Assembly (NCBI GenBank): GCA_021229015.1
Contig: CM037783.1
Span: forward strand, 60,363,746-60,427,745
Reading direction: 5' to 3'
Length of the DNA: 64,000 nucleotides
Origin: Solen grandis
Taxonomy: Eukaryota > Mollusca > Bivalvia > Adapedonta > Solenidae
In this document: in pieces, positions 1 through 11,664 of the stretch
How positions within the stretch are numbered: position 1 is the first letter of the stretch
Layout: each line of letters opens with the position of its first letter
The notes under the pieces: model-generated
Seen by the model: the letters and a program-made list of their open reading frames with translations, nothing else
The model's database searches: none
Told to the model about the DNA's origin: nothing
Program-made: the position numbers and the translations under genes

Positions 1-149
1 TTATTTTCCATATACATTATGTTTTCCTTTTAATTTAAGATAGTTATTCTCTTGTATTTTTTAAAATTAATTATTTAGTTCCAATTGTATATGCAAAATA
101 CCTGATCAGGGCTCAAAATTAACACTCGCTTTTCGGCAATATCTATATA

Positions 150-838
150 AAATGACGTTTGCGGGTAGTATAAGCGTCGGTTTGCATTCCAAAAAAAGAT
201 GACGTAATAGGTTCTATTTTTATAACGGCGGCCATCTTTTGTAATTATTTATAGTAACTTATTTGCATATAAGCATTTTGGGGGGATGACACGTAGCGCC
301 ATGTTGTATCGAGCATGGTTATGGCCATTTTTTGTAAACAGAGGTGACTTGTATACTTACGAGATCTATTCGGGGGAAATTGAGAGTCACTTCCATTTTA
401 TCTCAGACAGTGTCAAAAAAATATTCTACTGCTACTTCTAATAATAATGATAATAATAATCATATTGATAATACATTAAATAAATATCTACTATATAGGT
501 ACAACAACAACATCAATATTAACAATAATATTTAAAATAATAATGATATTATGTCTACAAAGAAATAATAAAAATTAATATATAAACTACTCTAGAAATA
601 TGATCAAGTAAAAAGTCACCCTGGATACTAAAAATGGCCGTCACGCATCGCAATACACACAAAGAAAAAAAAGACCCGCCTACAACATGGCCGCTACGTT
701 TCAACCCAACAAAATGCTAATATGCAAATGAGTTACTATAACATAACTAACTGCCACCCGTTCTAAATTAGAACCTATTACTCATCTTCGTTTGATCCCA
801 AACCACGCTTTAAAAAACTTTTGCGAGTTATTTTTTAA
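150..838. repeat. Imperfect long inverted repeat (foldback/MITE-like)
   Basis: Bases of about 150-365 reappear in reverse complement at about 595-838. Shared blocks include TAATAGGTTCTA, ATTTGCATAT, GCATTTTG and CCATGTTGTA, plus a GGCCATTTTT...GGTGACTT block near the inner ends. The AT-rich centre carries no plausible gene. The arms are diverged, so this is an old foldback or MITE-like element. I cannot define terminal bases or a target duplication. Confidence 0.55.
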
Positions 839-1059
839 AAACCCCACATTTTTTGTTGTTGTTGTTTTTTGCGAGTAAAACTTTGCTTAAACATTTCTCT
901 TAAGGATAATTTCAATAAGATTATCAATAACTCATCAAAACTAAACAATCCAAACTTGTTTTTAAATCACAAGCGAAATTTACACAGGTAAATGTTGTAT
1001 GACTGGTATTAAACGGCGGTCCTGTCCTGTCGACCTACGGTACACAACATCGGACCATA

Positions 1060-1225
1060 TATGTTTGTACAACGTTAAATGTCGCATTTGACGTTATAAG
1101 TCGCAAGGCTGACGCTAAATGTCCTAATCAACGCTAAATGTCGGAAAACCCCATGACGTTTAAATGGCCCTCTGTTTTCGCCCCCAAATTTCGTAAAAAC
1201 GCACTGCCGCTATATGTCCAACATC
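1060..1225. repeat. Degenerate minisatellite, about 20-bp unit
   Basis: Variants of ACGCTAAATGTC recur about every 19-25 bases (ACGTTAAATGTC, ACGTTATAAGTC, ACGCTAAATGTCC, ACGCTAAATGTCGG, ACGTTTAAATGGCC). The copies are diverged. The rest of 840-1,390 shows no gene. Confidence 0.5.
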
Positions 1226-1396
1226 AACATTAAATTCGCACTCCTTCAAAAGCCTTCTTTTGTATTGGAACTGACCCAGTTGAAGCTCCCGACTATCCCG
1301 GAAATGAGCCCAGGGTATACCAGGATGAACCGGTCCACCTTTTCTTTGTTTTGGGTTTTAGATATAAAGGATGTTTACTTTTTTGAGTAGGAGAGA

Positions 1397-1962
1397 ACTC
1401 CTATTGTCTTAAAGGCATCTCAAAACCCTTATATAATGACCCCCCCCCCCCCCCCCCTTTTTTCACCCACCCCACTATCTTACCGAAAAACCGATTTAAT
1501 TTAAGTATTTCACGAGTGAAATTATATAAACTTCACTCCCTTATAACAGAAATTAATAATCCATTTGTGCTTCTTTTTAAGCGTTTCCACAATAGTAAAG
1601 TTAAAACATGATTCAAATCAGGGCATACATAGTTGATTTAGAGGTGTACGCGCGACACATTTTTTTTTCTCGGGAGGTCCGGGGTCCTCCCCCTGAAATT
1701 TAATCACATAATACAGGCCCGGATTCACAGGGGGGGCCGAGGGGGCCTTGCCCCCCCAGCTGCCCTGGTTATACATTTTTTTCTAGGCTATAAAATACAT
1801 TGATTACATAATGTTTGAGCTGTCTAGAGGAAAACCCCATCGTTGGCCCCCATACTGAACCAACCGCATAACCACCTGACCAGCCAGATCTCCTATTGTC
1901 TTAAAGGCATCTCAAAACCCTTATATAAGTGACACCCCCCCCCCCATTTATTCACCCACCCA
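1397..1962. repeat. Direct repeat pair with poly-C tracts (1,397-1,470 and 1,888-1,962)
   Basis: The two copies share CTCCTATTGTCTTAAAGG, CATCTCAAAACCCTTATATA, then a run of 14-17 C and a TTCACCCACCC block. They lie about 490 bp apart in the same orientation. Between them, at about 1,735-1,765, is a GC-rich palindromic stretch (GGGGGGCCGAGGGGGCC followed by CCCCCCC). Confidence 0.55.
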
Positions 1963-2249
1963 GCATGTGTGGGCATCTGTTTTCTGATAAGCCAGGCTGC
2001 CACAGTCTGTCACGGTGTGTCTGTCACACAGGTATTGTTCAAGATCCAAGTGTATGAACAGAACAGAACATTTCTTTATTTTCATCCAGTATACAAGGTA
2101 TACAGAATGGAGATTTGCAAGAAATACACAAACAAATGTATTTCAGTGAGTGTGTTAGGCAGTGTCCAAACGTGACATTCGACAAAATAGAGAGAAGAAA
2201 TACTAGGAAAATGTAGAGGGAGGGATGTAAATGGTGAGATAATAGCAAA

Positions 2250-2847
2250 AGAGGAAGTAGTCATGTTATTTTAGTCAACAGTGTACATCAGTAAGTCGTT
2301 CGATGTATGATCCATAGTGTCTGGAGCTAAAAAATAATAATATATTAATTAGTTTCACAAGAGGGAATATATGATTATATAAAATATCACAAATGTTGAA
2401 TGGTATTTGCCCCTTACCTTAAATGTTTATCTAACCGTTTTGTTGCATAATCAACAGATCAAACAGAGAGACGCGTTATTAAGGGTAAACCAAAGGTCAC
2501 AGTGTAGCCTAAAAAAATAACAAGGTAATCGGTATACAGCGGTCATAAAAACTAGCACAATACACTAATTGTACATGGAATGCACGTGGGTTTTGGGATA
2601 ATCGTGATTCGCCGGCCGATGTCGACAGAATGAAGACGAGGTGGTGAGTTATTTACAATTATCATGCCAATTTATAGGTTTTTTGAAAATAATGTATTAA
2701 CATATAACCGGTTGTTTTAGCTTCATGAAATGGAAAGAATATCATTGAACATTTTGTAATACAGTGTGGTTACTTACAGACAGCAATAATGAGACTAGTA
2801 ATAGGGTAACAGTTCAGTCCGGAGGCATTGGTACTTTTTTTTTTATT
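2250..2847. other. Non-coding interval
   Basis: AT-rich sequence without a convincing reading frame. Its right end is probably the 3' UTR of the minus-strand LINE fragment that follows. Confidence 0.4.
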
Positions 2848-3180
2848 CTATAAATCAATTAATAATGGTAGTGGCATACATGTAATTTGTGTGTGATCAT
2901 CTGACAAATCAGTTAAGTCGGAGCGGGGACTAACAGTATTCATTATTAATTGAGTAAACAAAGATAATTGCCTTAAATGGATGAGATTTTTGCAATTAAG
3001 GAGAGATGATAAAGAAACTGTGGTTGGCGATAAGAGTTGTCCAATGTATCTTTTTTGCTGTTCTTGGAAATAGTTACAGAATAGCAAGTAATGATTTTCA
3101 TCACCAACACTGTCTGTATCACAAATATGACATTTTCTATCCTGTATGTATGCTATATTTTGGGGGTTGAACATAGTCAT
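2848..3180 (-). pseudogene. LINE ORF2 C-terminal fragment (zinc-knuckle tail)
   Basis: The minus-strand translation contains KCHICDTDSVGDENHYLLFC, a C-x2-C-x9-H-x4-C knuckle. The other LINE copies in this window carry the same motif at the very end of ORF2. Reverse transcriptase and endonuclease are absent, so this is a 5'-truncated non-LTR retrotransposon fragment of about 110 codons. The knuckle is thought to contact nucleic acid during target-primed reverse transcription. Confidence 0.7.
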
Positions 3181-3189
3181 TCACAGTTT

Positions 3190-4020
3190 GTAAAGGAAAT
3201 AGTTGTGAATATACCAATTACGCAATCCTAAATACCAGAAATTATTCTATCAGTTCTTTTTTATTTAATTAAATATAAATCTTTATTTGTTTTCTTTCTT
3301 ACTTTGTTGGTTGATTTTGTTATTTCTTGTACATTTTGTTATTTCTTTCTTTCATTCTTTTAGTTCGCATATATATTTTAATTTATATTTTATTTTGATT
3401 TTTAAAATTTATCATAAAAAGCGACATTAAGTTTGGAAATAAATTATGTATTACTAAATACTTTCATTCTCTCAATTCTTCCCTCAACTCATGTTTATGC
3501 CAGAAAATCAACACTGTTTTAAATACTTGATTTTTGTTTGTTATGTCATAATAATATAAATGAAGAAGAAAAACAACACTCATGATTTTTCCAACGCCTC
3601 CTCGTGGTGGCCTGGATGCAGTTTATTCAATAAGAGATATTCTGTTGAATAAAATGTAACGAAACGTTTCTAACAAAAGCAATTTAAAAAGTCATTCATT
3701 GTTAGAATAATGTCCTTCAGACTCATTTTAAGTCATTTTGAATACTAAAACTTGTATCTCTTTCATGTATTTTCAAAATCAAATATTTAACTATGAAATA
3801 AATACATAATCATGCAGTTACAAAATTGACACCTAGTAATTAATGCAATAAAGACTATGTAAGGGATCATACAGTAAAGAACCCACATTATCACTAACAT
3901 TTATTAAAATGTTTATGGCTTTGTGTAAAACTAGCCTACTGTCTCACTTCCAAACTAGCAGGTAATTTAGTTTTGCATTAACCCATCAGAGGTTTTACTG
4001 TGACAGATTAGTACTATATT
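3190..4020. other. Non-coding AT-rich interval
   Basis: T-rich and A-rich sequence with no recognisable gene. The CTCCTCGTGGTGGCC patch near 3,598 is unremarkable. Confidence 0.4.
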
Positions 4021-4123
4021 TTCTCACAAAACAATAACAAAAGTAGCGGTATAGACGGAATATGTGCTGAAATTTATAAAAGTTCTTTTAACCAAATAAA
4101 CCCTTTTTAATAACATTGTTTAA

Positions 4124-4580
4124 GGTGTCACACCACTATCAAAGTACTTCCGGGTCGTAGGGTGATGAAGTAGTACCTAATGAAAAATGAAAGGGTGGAC
4201 ATCAAAGTCATATTTTCCCCAGAAAACACTGAATAACTGCAACACATTTAGCCTGTGTGGTGAGATACATGTATTTTTGACCATTAACTTGCATTTAATA
4301 GTTGTATTAAGGGATTACTTTCCTACAGGATGTTGGGAGAGCTGCAGAGGTAATGCGGCTCAGAGGTCATGTTTGTTTTGGAAATTTTGACAGGTAGCCG
4401 GGAAATGTGAAATTTGTGAAACGATATATTTTTTTGTGCCTAAATCTGTTGATTTATGAATGGTCTACATGAAACTAGACCAGAAATATTCCAACGAACA
4501 TTTGGAAAGTAGGAACAGGCCTCGAAAGTCGGCCAAGTTACTATAGATTATATAGGGACAAAAAGTAGTGGTGTGACACC
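4124..4580. mobile_element. piggyBac-like MITE inserted at TTAA inside the LINE
   Basis: Perfect terminal inverted repeats: GGTGTCACACCACTA at 4,124-4,138 and its complement at 4,566-4,580. The element is 457 bp and is bounded on both sides by TTAA (4,120-4,123 and 4,581-4,584), the piggyBac target duplication. It encodes no transposase. Removing the element and one TTAA reopens the surrounding RT frame exactly, which confirms both boundaries. Confidence 0.92.
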
Positions 4581-4584
4581 TTAA

Positions 4585-5278
4585 CAGACTTTTTGACAAG
4601 GGAGAATACCCAAAACGTTTTGCAGAAGGGATTATCTGCCCAATATTCAAAAGTGGCAATCCAGACGACCCAAAAAACTACAGAGGTGTCACTCTCATCA
4701 ACATACTATCTAAGATTTATTCACAAGTGTTATTAAACATGCTAACGAAATGGTGCACTAAACATTAAAATATAATCGAAAATCAATTCGGCTTTCAAAA
4801 AGGGAAGTCTACTATAGACTGTATATTCGTTTTACATTCTATAATTGCAAAATCACTTTCACAAAAACAGAAATTATACTGCGCTTTCCTTGACTTTGAA
4901 AAATGTTTTGACAGAATTGACCGTTCATATCTTTTTCTCAAATTGATACACGCTAATATAAGTTCCAAATTTATCAATGCACTCACGCATGTACAGTGTT
5001 GTGAAAGCATGTATCCGTCACAATGGACAAACTTCCTCATTTTTTGACTCAAACATCGGTGTCAAGCAGGGAGACCAATGTTCCAGTTTATTATTTCTCT
5101 TCTTCGGAATGATATTTTAACTCATATTAATAGCGATATTGACGGCCTGTTTAGACTTGAAGAAATAAAATTATTCATATTACTATTTGCTGATGACGCT
5201 GTTGTCTTTGCACATACTCCCGAGGCACTACAATCCTTACTCAATGATATGAACAATATTGCAACATCTGGAATTTAA
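4585..5278 (+). pseudogene. LINE reverse transcriptase, middle part
   Basis: Frames read through RT blocks including DKGEYPKRFAEG, the fingers motif with PKNYRGVTL, a QFGFQKGKST block and the catalytic FADDAVVF box (about 5,187-5,210). An in-frame TAA after CTKH (about 4,765) and shifts around 5,000-5,080 break the frame. No functional protein is expected. Confidence 0.75.
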
Positions 5279-5304
5279 AAGTAAATACAAATAAAACAAA
5301 AGTT

Positions 5305-5826
5305 ATGATTTTCGAAAACGGCAGACATACAAGACATGATTTTAGATATAACAACATTGTATTAGATATTGTAGATAATTTTCGTTATCTTGGAATAACT
5401 CTGTTCAAAAATGGGAAATGGTATCGAACACAGAAAAAACTTGCTGATCGATCTTTGTTTGCACTACATAACTTATTTATAATTTTTAATCAGATAGATA
5501 TAACAACAAAAGATAAATGTTACCTATTTGATAGTCTCGTTGGATCTGTACTCAATTATGGTGCTGAAATATTTGGTTATTACAATGCTACAAATATTGA
5601 ACAAATTCATAATAAATTTATGGGGAAAACACTTTGTGTAAAGAAAAATACAAACATTGATGGATTATATGGTGAATTAGGGAGATATCCCATTATGATA
5701 AGACGAAAAATACTTATGATGAAATACTGGGTAAAAATCCAAAATTACAATAATGAGTCGCTAGTTAAAAGGGTTTATAATATGTTGAGAAAAGATGCAA
5801 CAATAATAATGGTTACTGCGGAATAA
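5305..5826 (+). pseudogene. LINE ORF2 post-RT segment
   Basis: A 173-codon segment containing FRYLGITL, LNYGAEIFGY and YGELGRYPIMIRRKI. These landmarks also occur downstream of the RT in the copies at 8.9-9.3 and 21.2-21.9 kb. A stop at 5,276-5,278 and a shift separate it from the RT. Confidence 0.75.
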
Positions 5827-5991
5827 ATTGGACTGCACATATAAAACAAATATTAAAGAAAAAATAATAAATAATAGTAATAAATCAAATTAAAAGAAAG
5901 AATTTTAGACATATATAAACAATCATGGAGAAGTAATATTTATGATTCAAACAGACTAGAATTTTACAGTAAATACAAATATGATTTAAGT

Positions 5992-6231
5992 ATGGAGAAA
6001 TATCTTAATTATATCATTATAGATAAATACAGAATATGTCTAACAAAATTTAGGCTCTCAACGCACAATCTTTTAATAGAAACGGGACGACACACAAACC
6101 TTCCCAGAGATGAGAGAATATGTCCAATATCATTTCATTCTAATCTGCCCAAAAATATAGGGAACTTAGAAGGAAATTCTTACCAAAATATTATTGCCAG
6201 TGGCCAAATATTAATAAATTCGTATCTATAA
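5992..6231 (+). pseudogene. LINE ORF2 C-terminal fragment
   Basis: Encodes KFRLSTHNLLIETGRHTNLP, equivalent to the segment just before the C-terminal zinc knuckle of sister copies. The cysteine motif itself is no longer recognisable here. It is broken relative to the preceding segment. Confidence 0.65.
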
Positions 6232-6520
6232 TGAGTTCATCTTCTGTACGTTTAATAAATAATGTAGCTAAATTCTTATATTTTGCCTTTCAGCTTAGAC
6301 AAACAGATACTGTTTAGTATATTATAAGTCGTAATTATTATTGTGTCAAACTTATAATACATTTATTTTCAGGTAGGATATCAACGACCTGCTTCTCAGA
6401 AAAACATGTTATGTCTCACTTTTTGTGCATGTGATTTCCTTTTCTTATAAATGTTCAAATGGCTATGAATGTATATGTTCTATGCTAATAAACTTATGTT
6501 ATGTTGGGTTATGTTATATT

Positions 6521-7271
6521 GGCTAAAGACCCCCTGCAGTGATGACCAGCAATTAGCAGGTCTGGGGCTCAGTGGGATACCACATTCCTTTCGAGATGCC
6601 TTTAATCCCCCCCCCCCCCCCTGCTGTTAATGTGTAAGTAATCCGAATCGGCAGTCATCCATGACTTAGTGATAAGCATGTGTTTAAGGTACTGTGTATG
6701 CAAATTGATTGACACTTTCGTCTGCCGAACGATCTAATGATTGAAGAAAAATAGGCAATTACAAAAACTTTATATCAGTAAAACTATTCTAGACAGGTGA
6801 TGTTTAGGAAATAGCATAAAAATCGATTAGTATAAAATTAGCCACTAAAAACAACAACTAAGTTGGACATTAAAATGTAATTGCTATCGAAATATTTTCA
6901 CTAGAGCCCAAAGAAATTATTGATTTAACAAATAACTTTGACTAAATCTAATCAACGAAATTTAAAATTCACTTTTCTCTACATCTATAAAATTTTAAAT
7001 CTTGAATTAAAAGCGGGCAATTTAACTGCCAGGTTGATGAACTTTCAGGTATGAAAAATTGCCGATTTTTTTTTTTTTTTTTTTGAAAAAAAAATTAAAA
7101 AGCTATATTCTGCAGGGAAGATGCATACCTATCGCTAGCCATGTAAATTAAACTTTATCAGAAATGGGTTGTGTCTCTAAATATCATCAGCTATACTATT
7201 TTTACGTAACTTGTAAGTATTATTTTAACGAAGCAGTTAAATTCTTCTTAACTCTCTCAATATATAAATAC
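6521..7271. other. Non-coding interval with poly-C and poly-T runs
   Basis: A run of about 15 C near 6,608 follows GAGATGCCTTTAAT, echoing the poly-C repeats at 1.4 and 1.9 kb. A T run lies near 7,066. No gene recognised. Confidence 0.4.
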
Positions 7272-7981
7272 AACAAGAGCTGTCCATAAGACAGCGCGCT
7301 CGACTTTTCTCAGTTCGCCATTATAGAAAGGGCTAATCTTTGATGTTATTAGAGGTTGTTGCCCAACCTATTTGCTGTTTGTAAATACAGCCAAAAAATA
7401 TCTAAGTATAAAAGGGTAAAATTGAAAATACACTGCATATAGGATTATGGGCCCTGCCAGTAAAGTTGAGGTAGTGTGGGTAAACAATAAATAAATATTC
7501 CAAGTTATGGTGGAATACCTGTGATAGTATTGAAAATATACAACTTTTTAAAAAAATTAACCATGATATCGGCTGTTTTCTAAGTATGAAAGGGGCATAA
7601 TTCAAGAAGTAGTACAGCCAGGGGCCTTGCTAGTAAGGCAGAGGTAGTGATGGTGAATAAGTACTTGAAGTTTCAGTCAAATACATGTGATAGTACAACT
7701 ATGTAAAAACATTACCATGATTTTGGTTGTTTTCTAAGTATGAAAGTGGCATAACTCCAAAAATAGGGTAGCCAGGGTTGTGGGCCTTAGAAGTAAGGTA
7801 GAAGTGATGATGGTGAATAAGTATTTTAAGTTTGGGTGGAATACCTTTGATAGTATTTAAGTTATTGATGTTTGAAAAAAAACTTTAACCTTGTGTTGCA
7901 ACGCCGACGCCGACGCTGACGCCGACGCCGACGCCCGAGTGACAGTATAAGCTCTCATTTTCTTCGAAAAGTTGAGCTAAA
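7272..7981. mobile_element. Non-autonomous element with about three tandem core units
   Basis: Subterminal inverted repeats GCTCGACTTTTC (7,298-7,309) and GAAAAGTTGAGC (7,966-7,977) enclose about three direct units. TCTAAGTATRAAA recurs at 7,401, 7,579 and 7,733, so units are about 155-178 bp. A CGACGC microsatellite lies at 7,901-7,938. A tandem core between short inverted ends matches the pearl/HINE-type elements described in bivalves. That class assignment is inference. No coding capacity. Confidence 0.65.
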
Positions 7982-8474
7982 AAGTAGGTCTATACATCAT
8001 CATGTTCACTTTTCTTATTATATACGAATAAGATAATAATAATTATTATAAAATATGTGTTTTTTATTTATAGATATTTAAATGAGATAAGTTTCAAATC
8101 TAATCTAGGTAATCAGTTATTGATCAAGTTTTTGATAAGTCAACGAATACCAATGCACAGAATACACAATTTATGTGCAAAATAAAACGGATATTGAAGA
8201 TTTTATATTAAATATCAACATCTATTGTTTGTTTTGTCACTGATTAAACACTTAGAAAAACCAAAATGTTTCAACTAAAACTAAAAATGTACCAAAAAAA
8301 TGACACACAAAAGGGGCCCAAACCTACCCTATAACGGGCGCCTGGTTTTTTTTCTGAGAATTTCTGTGTGAAGACTGCTTCCAGATCGACAATTTGACAG
8401 AACAGAACAAAAAAATATATATATACTTTTTGCATCCATGATACGTGTTTCATTTCCGGAAGAATCAAAAGCTA
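7982..8474. other. Non-coding interval
   Basis: AT-rich sequence with no recognisable gene. Confidence 0.35.
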
Positions 8475-8552
8475 CACTTTATTGTTATTTGACAATCAAA
8501 ATAAATAATAATAATAATATAAATATAAAGGAGTTGAACTAGCACACATTTA

Positions 8553-8900
8553 CTATATATTTGCCTGGACCATTTCATTTCGAATTATAAATGCCTCATA
8601 GACATATCTTGACAATTGTTTGACTACTGATATATTTGAACACTGTAATAAATTAACAAACTTGAAAACACTAGGACGCCTATAGTAATAAGAATTAATA
8701 TACTTTTTTCGGATAGTTGCATAAACTGGACAAACAAGTAGAAAGTGGAATTCATCTTCTATATCTGAACCATTACAAAAATTACATACACGCATATGAC
8801 GTTCTTCTCGGTTTCGGGCAAACCTACCTGTCACTATACGCAAACTATGCGCAGAAAGGCTAAATCTAGATAAAGCTGATCTTAATTTCTTAGGTAACAC
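8553..8900 (-). pseudogene. LINE ORF2 C-terminus with zinc knuckle
   Basis: 115 codons containing HSLRIVTGRFARNREERH, then CNFCNGSDIEDEFHFLLVC, a C-x2-C-x9-H-x4-C knuckle. Its start overlaps the end of the preceding fragment in another frame, showing a frameshift near 8,885. Confidence 0.8.
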
Positions 8901-9298
8901 ACCAAGATAATCCTCATATTTAAAGTAAATTTATAATTTTTATACAAAGTAAGAGCATTACTATTATCCAAATCCCTTTTCCACTGTTGCTTAAAAACAT
9001 CGAGTACCCGCTCTTTAAAACATATATGAAACGTATTTAAGTTAACAGAATAAGGGGAAGACCAAACATAAGAATATCCATAGTTGTCTAAGAGCTGTTT
9101 CACATTACTTGCCCAATTTACTACACCAACATTACAGTCATCTAATAGCTGCTTGTATACTGTTTTTATTAAAATATTGTCTGAAGTAACCACTTTGCAC
9201 CAATACTTAATAATGCGGACAAATCTTGAAACATACAATGGATATCTACCAAGCTCTCCATACACACCGACACTGGTGGTTGATTTTCTAACGTTCAA
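8882..9298 (-). pseudogene. LINE ORF2 post-RT segment
   Basis: Contains VGVYGELGRYPLYVSRFVR and a conserved tryptophan-rich stretch. It corresponds to the segment between RT and zinc knuckle in sister copies. Frameshifts bound it on both sides. Confidence 0.75.
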
Positions 9299-9432
9299 AA
9301 ATTGTTCAGTTGAATTTCAAATGCACCCGCTCAATTTGTTTTGCTTTCCCAAATCCCCAAATCTCACTTGAATAACTCAGTATAGATCCAACAAAGGCGT
9401 CAAAAAGTTGACACATCACCTTAGGCGATATA

Positions 9433-10620
9433 TTATAACTTACATGTTTTATATAACAAGACGTTCAGTGCTTTTAGACTTTTATCTACGAGTGATTGTT
9501 GATTTAAAACAAACGAACCTGTATAATTGAAAACAGTGCCTAAAAAATTAAAATCGCTTACAGTTTCTAAAATACAATCATTATATGTCCATGCCTCATT
9601 AGCCTTCAAATTACCGCGCTTTCTAAACACCATCACTTTTGTTTTACATATATTCACAACCAAGTTCCATTTATTACAATAATCCGACAACAAATCAAGA
9701 CTATGTTGTAAATCTTCAGGACTATTACCTAATATCACCATATCGTCAGCAAATAACATTAATATAAACGTTAAATTATTAAGAGTTAATCCACATTCAT
9801 TGCTATCCTGTAAGAACAGTTCTAAATCTTCCAAGAATAAGGAAAACATAATCGGCGAAATTACCTCCCCTTGTTTCAAACCGACCGCACATTCAAAAAA
9901 GTCCGAATAAGAATTACACCCCCTAATACATTGCTTAACAGTACTATACATACCCCTAAATATCCTTAAAACCTTCCCACTTATCCCCATTTTATATAGT
10001 TTAAACCACAGACCGTTTAAATAAACACTATCAAAAGCTTTACTTAAGTCAATAAATGCACAATAAAGTCTATTTTTTTTAGTTAAAATATTCTGGATAA
10101 CAGCATTTAAAACAAAAATAGCATCAACAGTAGATCGACCCTTACGAAACCGAAACTGTGCATCACTTATAATATTGTTTTCACCGGCCCATGTATTTAA
10201 CCTGTTATTGAATACTGATGTAAATAACTTTGAAAAACAACTTACTAACGTGATACCGCGGTAATTATTTACATCATTAACATCGTTCTTTTTGTGAAGT
10301 GGTATTATGATTCCCTCAGTCCAACTACAGGGGAAATGTCCTGTATCTAAAATAGAATTAAAAATATCAACAATATACGGGGCAATGATATCTACTGTTG
10401 CAATGAAATATTCATTCAAAAGATGATCATTCGCATAAGATTTGCCTGTTTTTAAATTACGAATAGCAGCCTCAACCTCAGACAATGTAATCCGTTTATC
10501 AAGATCTTCAAATTTACAATCTGACCCATTAAATTCATAACTACGACAAAAATCCTCAGCTCCTTCATCTATCAAGCTTGAAGTATTGATTTGCATATCT
10601 GAAAAATATTTATAAAAAAT
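9433..10620 (-). pseudogene. LINE reverse transcriptase domain
   Basis: A long open stretch with RT blocks in order: IIPLHKKNDVNDVNNYRGIT, DAQFRFRKGRSTVDAIF, AFIDLSKAFDSV, VGLKQGEVISPIMFSLFLED and the catalytic LFADDMVILG (near 9,744-9,757). The FADD aspartates are intact. The domain would copy LINE RNA at a nicked target. The frame is lost at about 10,600 and again after 9,433, so the element is dead despite an intact catalytic box. Confidence 0.85.
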
Positions 10621-11288
10621 CTTCCAGTACAATTCTTTTTCTTCGAGAATAATTTCCAAAAATCTTTAGGTTTTTTATACCTTAACTTTTCGAATTCTAA
10701 AACCTTAGCCCGCTCATATTTCCTCTTTTTTATTCTTATCATTTTCTTGTAAATTGATTTTAAATTACACATATTTAGCCTATTTTCGTCACTTTTACAA
10801 CGATTAAATATAACCAATGCGTCCTTGTACTCTTGCTTTGCTTTGAAACATTCAGAGTCAAACCATTCTGTCCGTTTACTCAGTCTCGTGTCTTGTAGTT
10901 CTGACGTCACACAATGCTTACTACATCGGGTTTTATAAAATAACGGAGTGGCCACTTCATTAATAATAGCAGAAAAAGTATCCACGGCATTATCAATCGA
11001 ACACGGATCGTTATGATGTAAGTCATTTACCAACCGGTTAAAATCAGGAAGCCTAGAAATAATATTGGCACGAAATTCATGCCGCTTATCATTATCCCAC
11101 CTTATATAAGTTTGTGTATACTGTTTACTATCACTCGGACGCATGTGAACGGTATTAATAACAAATGACACGGGTGAATGGTCTGACCATTCACACAATG
11201 GCTGAACCTTAAAATCACCAATACAACAAAAATCGTCCTGACTCATTAGAACATAATCAATTACACTAGCACCCGAGTGACTAACAAA
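10572..11288 (-). pseudogene. LINE endonuclease C-terminal half and EN-RT linker
   Basis: Begins in the endonuclease with VSHSGASVIDYVL, followed by CEWSDHSPVSFVI, the DHxP-type catalytic end of APE-like nucleases. A basic linker (YKKMIRIKKRKYERAK) and DFWKLF follow before the RT. A longer open frame to 11,408 continues into an insertion and is not LINE sequence. Confidence 0.8.
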
Positions 11289-11664
11289 ATATAATTTTCG
11301 TTGTTTGAATTGATGAATAAGACGAAAATTGTTTTCCCTTGTTACGGTTAGTCCGATAGGTGGCGTGTTTATATGCACGTGGGTTTCGTGTTTGGATATT
11401 AAGTTCATTCAGCCTTGGGACCGACCAGCTTTAGACGTGTTTTTATTTTTACTTAGAGACATTCTTTGCAGATAACGTCTGAAAGCAATGACTTAAAATG
11501 TTATCTGATATGATTTATATAACCTCATATTTAAGTTTTGATTTGTTTAGTTGTAACAAATGAATAAACGGTCGGTTGGTCTCCCAACGGCTTATACCAA
11601 TATTGTGTATATGTTGTTCTATGTGGACATAAGGTATATATAGCTATCGGAGGGAGTCGAAAGG
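11289..11664. mobile_element. Insertion of about 376 bp splitting the LINE endonuclease
   Basis: The endonuclease reads cleanly to GEYAF (codon at 11,665-11,667) and resumes at VSHSGASVID (from 11,286-11,288). The intact sister order at 23.5 kb (GSFTFMSSVGNSVIDYAL) shows nothing belongs between. The inserted DNA has no long frame and no clear TIR or target duplication, so its class is unknown. Confidence 0.6.

Larger units (their letters stand above)
4020..6520 (+). mobile_element. 5'-truncated, decayed LINE, split by a MITE
   Basis: Non-LTR retrotransposon remnant running from the start of the RT domain (SSGIDGICAEIYKSSF) to the 3' tail. RT motifs in order: KNYRGVTL near 4,673, ENQFGFQKGKSTIDCIF near 4,778, FADDAVVF near 5,187, then YGELGRYP near 5,670 and a HNLLIETGRH block near 6,065. 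Stops and frameshifts separate the pieces. The 3' end near 6,490-6,520 repeats TTATGTTATG, a short-tandem tail typical of some LINE clades. It is the same general type as the copies at 8.5, 21.2 and 47.8 kb. Confidence 0.8.
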
